Shown one piece after another: positions 8,158 to 12,656 of a stretch of 12,656 nt of DNA. Source of the stretch: CAZPBO01 sp964584815 (GTDB lineage: Bacteria; Planctomycetota; SKW154); NCBI GenBank assembly GCA_964584815.1, contig CAZPBO010000060.1, positions 1-12,656 of the forward strand, in the 5' to 3' direction. How positions within the stretch are numbered: the stretch's first letter is position 1; each line of letters begins with the position of its first letter. Position numbers and translations under genes: made by a program. The notes under the pieces were generated by a model. The model was not told the DNA's origin and made no database searches. It worked only from the letters and a program-made list of their open reading frames with translations.

Positions 8158-9457
8158 CGCACTCAACCTCAACGAGCAGGCACCGCTTGCCTTCTGTTGC
8201 GCGGAAACGCTCATCAAGCCGCACACCAACAACCCAGACAATCCCTTCGTCAGAATCAAGCACAAGCCAGAAACGCCGTCTGCGCTCCGCTATCCCAGCA
8301 CTCTTTAAGAACCGCAGAACGGATGTCTCTTTGGAGCGTCCAAACGGAACAAAGCGGTCGTCATCCCTGACGCGGCGGACAAGGATTTCTCCTTTCGGCA
8401 ACCGTGCCACCTCCGCAAACGGCGTCTTTGTCGCAAGAAACCGCCCAAGATTGATTTCTGGTAGGATGCGGGTGCGGATACTGGCGCCGCAGATGGTGGT
8501 TTTGCCAGGAATCTTCAGTTTCTCCTGAACGGGTTCAGCGTCAGTGGGGCGCCAGATGACGAAGTGGTCGGTCTCAAAAACGCACCGCAACTGACTGTGG
8601 ATGTCAACACATCCGCCGGTTTTGGGAAGGGCAAGGATTTGGGCAAAGTGTTCGCGGTCAGGAGGCGGGGCAGAGAACGCCGCCACCGCCGCTACCAGCA
8701 CCTCATAACCCCGCGCAGAGTAGACATCTTGCGCCGATACCCATACTTCTTCCAGACCGAAAAAATTGCGCTTCTCAAAAGGTGCCGATAAGGTGGCGAC
8801 ATCGCTCAACGCCTTTGCAGCGGAGCGCACAAACCCTCCACGCAGCGCCTTCAGGGACGGCATCACCTCCCGCCTTATACGGCTGCGCAGATTGTCCCCC
8901 AAAAAGTTGGTCTCATCCAGCACATAGCCGACGCCCGCAGAATGAAGCATTTGCAGGAGTTCTTCTTTTTGTGCCCAAAGAAGTGGGTGAATGAAGGTGA
9001 CGCCGTGAAGGCGGCTGACGGTCGGGATAGGAGCGGTGGAAGCACGCAAAAGTCGCAGGATGGCGGTTTCTGCTTGGTCGTCGGCGGTATGGGCGGTGGC
9101 GACGGTGCTGCAGGCGAGGCGGGTTGCGAGTGAGGCGAGGGCGGAGATGCGCGCGGTGCGTGCGGCGGACTCGCTCCTGTCAAGTCCGCCTAACCGCTTG
9201 ACTGTGCAGGGAACAGAAAGGCGTCGGCACAACGCTGTGACAATGCGCTCCTCAATGTCGCTTTCGGGACGCAGACCGTGATTTATGTGGCAGGCAAAAA
9301 CGCAGACCCGTCTTTTGCGCAAAAATAGGCTGTTTTTTGCCAGCAGAAGAAGCGCGACAGAATCGGGTCCTCCGCTTACGGCAAGGAGCAGGTTTGTATT
9401 GGGGGCGGGATAGTTGAGCCTGCGAAGGAAGGAGTCAAAGCGTTCGTGAGGCGCCAT
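8150..9457 (-). CDS. tilS: tRNA(Ile)-lysidine synthase TilS
   Basis: ATP-dependent PP-loop enzyme that attaches lysine to C34 of the CAU anticodon of a tRNA-Ile, so that it is charged with isoleucine and reads AUA; essential in most bacteria. The 435-residue protein has SGGPDS (28-33), HINHGLRPES (57-66), HTADDQAET (123-131), DETN (181-184) and RSRIR (191-195). A C-terminal TilS domain lies at about 350-435 ('VRRVRDDDRFVPFG' and 'VVGVRLDERF'). The segment after 'ILRLLR' reads ASTAPIPTVSRL, where most homologues have a glycine-rich RGSG..GL.GM-like loop, so this part departs from consensus. The start at 9457 is 6 bases after the preceding stop and has no clear ribosome binding site, which suggests re-initiation. 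tilS sits inside the lpt operon and overlaps lptF by 8 bases. Confidence 0.93.
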   Translation of the reverse strand: MAPHERFDSFLRRLNYPAPNTNLLLAVSGGPDSVALLLLAKNSLFLRKRRVCVFACHINHGLRPESDIEERIVTALCRRLSVPCTVKRLGGLDRSESAARTARISALASLATRLACSTVATAHTADDQAETAILRLLRASTAPIPTVSRLHGVTFIHPLLWAQKEELLQMLHSAGVGYVLDETNFLGDNLRSRIRREVMPSLKALRGGFVRSAAKALSDVATLSAPFEKRNFFGLEEVWVSAQDVYSARGYEVLVAAVAAFSAPPPDREHFAQILALPKTGGCVDIHSQLRCVFETDHFVIWRPTDAEPVQEKLKIPGKTTICGASIRTRILPEINLGRFLATKTPFAEVARLPKGEILVRRVRDDDRFVPFGRSKETSVLRFLKSAGIAERRRRFWLVLDSDEGIVWVVGVRLDERFRATEGKRCLLVEVECDV

Positions 9458-9463
9458 AGCGTT

Positions 9464-9652
9464 TCAGTCCAAAAAAGTCTGAACGAGCATCATTGTGATG
9501 ACGACTGCGGAAATGGCGGATACAGCGATGGCGAAGTATCGGAGACCGCGGCGCAGAAGCGGGCGCCAGTCGTCCTCACGCACCGCCGCAGACACAATAC
9601 ATATCCCAAATGTTCCTACCACAAACATAAGCAACTTAATCGTCATCTCCAT
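9464..9652 (-). CDS. Small two-helix membrane protein, unknown function
   Basis: A 62-residue protein I do not recognise. It has two hydrophobic segments, about 5-23 and 38-59, joined by a charged linker (REDDWRPLLRRG, 25-36), so it should form a helical hairpin in the inner membrane. By the positive-inside rule the Arg-rich linker is probably cytoplasmic. The frame extends to an earlier ATG at 9703, but the ATG at 9652 is preceded by a perfect AGGAGG (9660-9665) at 7 bases, so the shorter form is much more likely. The start lies within the end of the upstream DUF6677-like gene (17-base overlap), and tilS begins 6 bases after the stop. Tight coupling on both sides and the strong ribosome binding site support a real gene. 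It might partner the neighbouring membrane protein; that is inference. Confidence 0.7.
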   Translation of the reverse strand: MEMTIKLLMFVVGTFGICIVSAAVREDDWRPLLRRGLRYFAIAVSAISAVVITMMLVQTFLD

Positions 9653-10070
9653 CTTGTTTCCTCCTGTAGAGCCGCTCAAGTGCATCAGCAACAGCCGCCA
9701 CATTGAGCAGCCCCGCGACCATCATATATATCACCCCCGCATCATAGTATGGACTTATGCGTCCAACAAAGGTTTCCGAACGCGGCTGACCGCATATCGC
9801 AAGGTGCACAAGCACAGGCACGCCAGCACACAACTGCGCCACAAACGCATAAAAGTGGTAGTGGCTGCTCACCCCGTAAAAATCGCTTGCGATATCGCCG
9901 ACTATGAAGAATGCGACGACACATATCATAAAAAGCGCCGCGTGAAAGCGCTTGCCCAACAGCAGATGGACAAGACCCGGCAGCAACCAGGCGGTGATGA
10001 GCGCAAGTGGTGGCGCCGCCCTCAGCACCCTCAATGTTGCCTCCCTGACACCTCCTTTATCTTGCGCCAT
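9636..10070 (-). CDS. Four-helix membrane protein, DUF6677-like
   Basis: A 144-residue integral membrane protein of unknown function. Hydrophobic helices lie at about 18-38, 43-60, 73-92 and 110-131. The pattern 'AWLLPGLVHLLLGKR' (27-41) near the start and 'VAGLLNVAAVADAL' (118-131) near the end resembles, from memory, the DUF6677 family (similar openings with 'PGLGHLYLG' and a closing 'AGLLN...DA'). The C-terminus is charged (RLYRRKQDGDDD). Two starts are possible. The ATG at 10070 has GAGGAG 8 bases upstream and overlaps lptB by 40 bases. A TTG at 10034 has GGGAGG 5 bases upstream and overlaps the lptB stop by 4 bases (TTGA), giving 132 residues starting just before the first helix. Position between lptB and tilS suggests an envelope role, but nothing in the sequence shows a function. 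Confidence 0.75.
   Translation of the reverse strand: MAQDKGGVREATLRVLRAAPPLALITAWLLPGLVHLLLGKRFHAALFMICVVAFFIVGDIASDFYGVSSHYHFYAFVAQLCAGVPVLVHLAICGQPRSETFVGRISPYYDAGVIYMMVAGLLNVAAVADALERLYRRKQDGDDD
9660..9665 (-). promoter_or_regulatory. Ribosome binding site of the 62-residue membrane protein
   Basis: A consensus AGGAGG on the minus strand, 7 bases before the ATG at 9652 and inside the coding end of the upstream gene. It selects this start over the ATG at 9703. Confidence 0.75.
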
Positions 10071-10807
10071 CTCTCCATCTCCTCATCAAACGATGCCTCA
10101 AACGCCTCTCCCAAATACGCGCGCCGAACAACTGGGTCCCCAACCAAATCCTGCGGCTTCCCCGACGCCAAAATCCGCCCCTCATCCAGTATATATGCGC
10201 GGTCCACCACCGTCAGAGTATCTCGCACATTGTGGTCCGTTACCAGAACCCCTATATTGCGCCGAACCAACCCCACCACAAGACGCTTTATCTCCTGTAT
10301 CGCTATCGGGTCAACACCTGTGAACGGCTCATCCAGAAGCAGGATACGGGGCTGGGTCGCCAGAGCGCGTGCTATCTCCAGCCTCCGCTTCTCCCCTCCC
10401 GACAACGCCCCTGCCTTGCGATTGCTCAACTCCGCTATCCCGAACTCCTCAAGCAGACGCTGGGTGCGCCTATGCCGCTCCTCCTTCCCCACACCCCGCA
10501 ACCGCAACACCGCCTCTATGTTATCCCAAACCGTCAGTCCCGTAAAAACGCTATGCTCCTGCGGCAGATAGCCCAGACCGAGACGGCAGCGTCTGAACAT
10601 CGCCCAACGCGTCACATCTTTACCGAACAACTCCACCTTCCCTTTGTCAGGTGTCAGCAACCCCACCGCCATACGGAATGTGGTCGTCTTGCCCGCACCG
10701 TTCTTGCCAAGAAGCCCCACCACCTCGCCTTCTTTTACCGAAAGCGACACGCCGTCAACCACCACCTTTGCGCCGAAGCGTTTACGCAACCCTTCAAGGC
10801 GTAGCAA
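10031..10807 (-). CDS. lptB: LptB, ATPase of the LPS export transporter
   Basis: Cytoplasmic ABC ATPase that powers LptF/LptG to extract lipopolysaccharide from the inner membrane. It has 258 residues: Walker A GKNGAGKT (34-41), Q-loop Gln83 in GYLPQE, signature LSGGEKRR (135-142), Walker B ILLLDEP (155-161) followed by FTGVDPIA (162-169), and H-loop His192 in TDHNVRDTL (190-198). 'GYLPQEHSVFTGLTVWDNI', 'FTGVDPIAI' and 'DHNVRDTL' separate LptB from other ABC ATPases such as LivF/LivG. The C-terminal extension after 'RRAYLGEAF' (about 25 residues) is longer than usual. The start is TTG at 10807, with GGGAGAG 5 bases upstream; the resulting LRLEGLRKRF fits the family. It overlaps the upstream HEAT gene by 14 bases. 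Its permease partners lptF and lptG lie downstream in the same operon, after three other genes. Confidence 0.93.
   Translation of the reverse strand: MLRLEGLRKRFGAKVVVDGVSLSVKEGEVVGLLGKNGAGKTTTFRMAVGLLTPDKGKVELFGKDVTRWAMFRRCRLGLGYLPQEHSVFTGLTVWDNIEAVLRLRGVGKEERHRRTQRLLEEFGIAELSNRKAGALSGGEKRRLEIARALATQPRILLLDEPFTGVDPIAIQEIKRLVVGLVRRNIGVLVTDHNVRDTLTVVDRAYILDEGRILASGKPQDLVGDPVVRRAYLGEAFEASFDEEMERWRKIKEVSGRQH
10040..10045 (-). promoter_or_regulatory. Ribosome binding site for an alternative TTG start
   Basis: GGGAGG on the minus strand lies 5 bases before a TTG at 10034. That TTG overlaps the lptB stop in the typical 4-base coupled form. It competes with the ATG at 10070 as the true start of the DUF6677-like protein. 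Confidence 0.45.
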
Positions 10808-11243
10808 AGCGTCTCTCCCAGAAAGAATAAAGTCCTTTCACCAGAGGGTCTTTCTCGTCTTTTAGCGCGTCTTTGAGCCATTTGGGTGGAGGTTTTTTTC
10901 GTGCGGAAAGTCCTGCGACAACCGCGCAGCGCACAAGCGGGCTGGGGTCACGAATCAGCCGTCTCAATGCCCCATACGCATCCTCCCCCCAGAGATACCC
11001 CAGTCGCTCCGCCGCCTCCGCCCTCAACAACTCCACCCCATCTTCAAACGCCATAACAAGAAGCGCTTTGTAGGCTTCTGGGGAGTTTGTGCGGAGGTTC
11101 GCCACAGCCAGAAGCCGCGTTAGAGCGTCATCGCTGAAGAGTTGCGCAGGTGGCGGACCCGAGCCGCGCAGATAGAGATGAAAAGAGAACAGCGCCCCTG
11201 TGGCGCACAGCACACCAATACCTATCCATAAAACGACACGCAT
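10794..11243 (-). CDS. Membrane-anchored HEAT-repeat protein
   Basis: A 149-residue protein with one N-terminal hydrophobic segment (about 3-24), which acts as a signal anchor or an uncleaved signal, a Pro-rich linker (GSGPPP, 28-32 region), and a soluble part of alpha-helical HEAT/PBS-lyase-like repeats at about 40-65, 69-98 and 100-130 (for example LLRAEAAERLGYL and SPLVRCAVVAGLSA). HEAT repeats usually bind proteins; no catalytic motif is visible. The soluble domain is probably periplasmic. The ATG at 11243 follows GGAGAGG at 4 bases. It is the first gene after a possible promoter and overlaps lptB by 14 bases. In many bacteria lptA or lptC lies just before lptB, but those are beta-jellyroll proteins and this is not one. 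Function unknown. Confidence 0.8.
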   Translation of the reverse strand: MRVVLWIGIGVLCATGALFSFHLYLRGSGPPPAQLFSDDALTRLLAVANLRTNSPEAYKALLVMAFEDGVELLRAEAAERLGYLWGEDAYGALRRLIRDPSPLVRCAVVAGLSARKKPPPKWLKDALKDEKDPLVKGLYSFWERRFATP

Positions 11244-11268
11244 TGCGCCTCTCCGATGCGACCAAAAG

Positions 11269-11298
11269 ATTTTACCCTCTCACAGAGGTGTTGCGCAA
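11269..11298 (-). promoter_or_regulatory. Possible promoter of the HEAT-lptB-tilS-lptFG operon
   Basis: On the minus strand TTGCGC (11293-11298, 3 of 6 matches) and TAAAAT (11269-11274, 5 of 6) are 18 bases apart, in the 73-base gap between the surface-protein stop and the HEAT gene. The -35 overlaps the 8-base palindrome TTGCGCAA (11291-11298). The -10 is convincing and the -35 is weak. It is the only non-coding gap upstream of this operon in the window. Confidence 0.4.
11276..11288 (-). terminator. Short hairpin, weak terminator or operator
   Basis: CCTCT-GTG-AGAGG on the minus strand forms a 5-bp stem with a 3-base loop, 28 bases after the surface-protein stop. Downstream comes GTAAAATCTTTT, with only a short T run, so termination would be weak. 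It also falls in the spacer of the possible promoter, so it may be an operator or chance. Confidence 0.25.
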
Positions 11299-11316
11299 AC
11301 AAGTTTTAGATGTGGA

Positions 11317-12656
11317 TTACGGATAGATGGTGCCGTCAGAGCCATCTGCCCCGCCATCCTTGCCGTCGCCGCCGGCAGCACTCACAGAGCCGCTGAAGGA
11401 GTTTGTTCCACTCACATGGATGGCGATTCTGCCACCGCCACCACCACCGCCACCGTGGTAGAACACCGCTGTCTCAGAACTGCCGTTGCCACCATCAGCG
11501 CTGAAAGCACCACCACCTTCAAGGTCTTGGCAGATGACCCATATGGAGCCGCCTGCACCGCCACCACCGTTGCTCGCGTTTGTTCCATCGGCTGTCACAG
11601 CACCATCGTTTCTGAAGGTTATGCCAACAACAATCTTTATTGCAGCACCACCCTTACCACCACCCCATGTTGCATCGTAATTGAGACCACCACCAGACCC
11701 CGCCTCATCAGGTTGCTGCTTGTTATCGTATGTCGTGCCACCTGCACCACCTAATGTCCCACCACCTTCTCCGCCTGCACCGCCGTGTCCGCCACCGCCC
11801 CCTCCACCATAGTTAACCCCCCCAGTAACAGGATTGGTCCATAAATCACCATCACCACCCGCACCAGGACCCTCACAGTAGTTGTAACCACCGCCATCTC
11901 CTTTTATCCTCCCGCCTGCGCTTATTGTCAAATCGCCGTCCACATTGAGCACCAGTCTGCCGTAGCCGACACTGGAACCCCGCCGCACTTCAAGTTTGCC
12001 CGAAATTGTGCAGTCGCTCTTGACATTGATGGTCGCGTTCCCGCGGGCGATTAGAGTCGCGCCACTCTCAATCAGAAGTGCCTTCATCGTTGCGGTGCCG
12101 GAAAGAACAGGGGTGTTAACAACGGACGCAGGAACTATCGCGCGTTTGCTCTCGTCAGGAACACCGTTTGTCCAGTTATTCGTGTTGTCCCATCGGTTGT
12201 CCTCAGCACCTGTCCAAGTCGTCTCCACGCTGTTATTAACGATGAAATAGTCCGTAATCGCAGGAGCGCTTTGCTGATAGTCGTCAGCGAGCACAATCCG
12301 CACCTCCACCTGCACGAACTGCTCTGGCAAGTCCGCTTCTGTGTCCCATTCAAACCAGTGACTCTCCCCTGAAGGACTGGTTGTAACGCCCTCTATCTGA
12401 TTATCAACTATTGTGCCCGCATCGCAGTCTGTAAGGGTGGGTTTGCGCCAGGCGGTTTCGCCTTTTATGCGGTATGTTATGGTGGCGACGGCTGTCTCGG
12501 ATTCTGCGTCTGTGGCGGTGAAGGATATCTGGACGGTGCCGTGTGCGCCGCCCGGTGTGGTTATGCTCGCCTCAGGTGCTGCGTTGTTGTAGACCGTGAA
12601 CGCATCTGTGCAGACCCCGTCTCCAACAGAGTAAGCATCGCGCGGAGTTATGCGCA
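11317..12656 (-). CDS. Ig-like/glycine-rich surface protein, C-terminal part
   Basis: An uninterrupted frame runs from the window edge to the stop at 11317-11319, giving at least 445 residues of a larger protein whose start is outside the window. A TTG at 12330 is inside a domain and is not a likely start. In order it shows: the end of one Ig/FN3-like repeat; a complete 117-residue repeat (12232-12582) with 'FTATDAESET', 'FEWDTEADLP' and 'YFIVNN'; a 'WTGAEDNRWDNTNNWTNGVP' segment leading into short beta-strand repeats (LIESGATL, TISGKLEV), as in beta-helical surface proteins; and a glycine-rich region to the end, with strings such as GGGGGGGHGGAGGEGGG. Such mosaics are usually secreted or cell-surface proteins. 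No catalytic motif, sorting signal or membrane anchor is visible at the C-terminus (GSDGTIYP). Ligand and exact role are unknown. The gene ends 73 bases before the HEAT operon and looks like a separate unit. Confidence 0.85.
   Translation of the reverse strand, partial: RITPRDAYSVGDGVCTDAFTVYNNAAPEASITTPGGAHGTVQISFTATDAESETAVATITYRIKGETAWRKPTLTDCDAGTIVDNQIEGVTTSPSGESHWFEWDTEADLPEQFVQVEVRIVLADDYQQSAPAITDYFIVNNSVETTWTGAEDNRWDNTNNWTNGVPDESKRAIVPASVVNTPVLSGTATMKALLIESGATLIARGNATINVKSDCTISGKLEVRRGSSVGYGRLVLNVDGDLTISAGGRIKGDGGGYNYCEGPGAGGDGDLWTNPVTGGVNYGGGGGGGHGGAGGEGGGTLGGAGGTTYDNKQQPDEAGSGGGLNYDATWGGGKGGAAIKIVVGITFRNDGAVTADGTNASNGGGGAGGSIWVICQDLEGGGAFSADGGNGSSETAVFYHGGGGGGGGRIAIHVSGTNSFSGSVSAAGGDGKDGGADGSDGTIYP
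11320..11920 (-). repeat. Glycine-rich low-complexity coding region
   Basis: Approximate extent of a Gly-rich segment of about 200 codons, with Gly runs of up to eight. On the plus strand it appears as CCACC/CCGCC tracts, such as 11431-11455 and 11791-11809. The glycine codons are a mix of GGT, GGC and GGG, so the protein rather than a DNA repeat seems to be conserved. Blocks such as 'GGGGAGGSIWV' and 'GGGGGGGGRIAI' alternate Gly runs with short beta-strands, at a spacing of about 45-50 residues. Confidence 0.7.
12232..12582 (-). repeat. Complete Ig/FN3-like repeat unit in the surface protein
   Basis: A 117-codon unit from just after 'FTVYNN' to the end of 'YFIVNN'. The same end pattern, RI-x3-D-x-Y-...-T-D-x-F-x-V-x-NN, occurs at both boundaries, showing that two units stand in tandem. 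The preceding unit is cut by the window edge (12583-12654). The family resemblance (beta-sandwich repeats with 'F.WDT..DLP' and 'F.V.NN') is from memory. Confidence 0.65.

Noticed and set aside
9495..10571. A 358-codon open frame on the plus strand opposite tilS-upstream genes and lptB
   Set aside because: It runs antisense across three well-supported genes, has no ribosome binding site or recognisable domain, and its composition (Arg, Ser, Thr, Pro) is that of a complement of coding DNA.
11425..11820. CCACC/CCGCC tracts as a DNA repeat array or CRISPR-like structure
   Set aside because: The units are irregular in length and fully explained by glycine codons of the minus-strand surface protein; there are no constant repeats with unique spacers.

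Overview
The window (12,656 bases) comes from a diderm (Gram-negative type) bacterium: it carries LptB and the LptF/LptG permeases of lipopolysaccharide export, beside ordinary bacterial housekeeping genes. All genes lie on the minus strand, so transcription runs from high to low coordinates. Packing is very tight, with start and stop codons overlapping or only a few bases apart and many clear GGAGG-type ribosome binding sites. I cannot name the phylum. The large Ig-like/glycine-rich surface protein, the DUF6677-like membrane protein and a tig-clpP-clpX-valS cluster would suit an uncultured or candidate-phylum lineage, but this is only an impression. I saw no tRNA or rRNA gene, CRISPR array, insertion sequence or phage gene, and no gene-free stretch over 300 bases.

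Region 1 (12656 to 11317) is the C-terminal part of a large secreted or surface protein whose start lies outside the window. It has one complete Ig/FN3-like repeat of 117 residues plus the tail of the previous one, a 'WTG...W...NW..G.P' module that leads into beta-helical sequence, and a long glycine-rich region up to the stop.

Region 2 (11243 to 6053) reads as one operon: a membrane-anchored HEAT-repeat protein, lptB, a four-helix DUF6677-like membrane protein, a 62-residue two-helix membrane protein, tilS, lptF and lptG. LptB is the ATPase and LptF/LptG the transmembrane part of the transporter that extracts lipopolysaccharide from the inner membrane. TilS modifies the CAU anticodon of tRNA-Ile. 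The two small membrane proteins and the HEAT protein have no assigned role; their place inside the lpt operon makes them candidates for envelope functions. No lptC or lptA is visible.

Region 3 (6052 to 5) is the protein quality-control cluster tig-clpP-clpX, followed by valS. A sigma70-like promoter lies in the 72-base gap before tig. Trigger factor folds nascent chains, ClpXP degrades tagged or unfolded proteins, and ValS charges tRNA-Val. clpP starts inside the end of tig, clpX starts 3 bases after clpP, and valS starts 14 bases after clpX with its ribosome binding site touching the clpX stop codon.

Nothing here is clearly a new defence or mobile system. The best leads are the membrane proteins embedded in the lpt operon, a HEAT-repeat protein just before lptB where lptC or lptA often sits, a TilS that departs from consensus in a usually glycine-rich loop, and the repeat-built surface protein.
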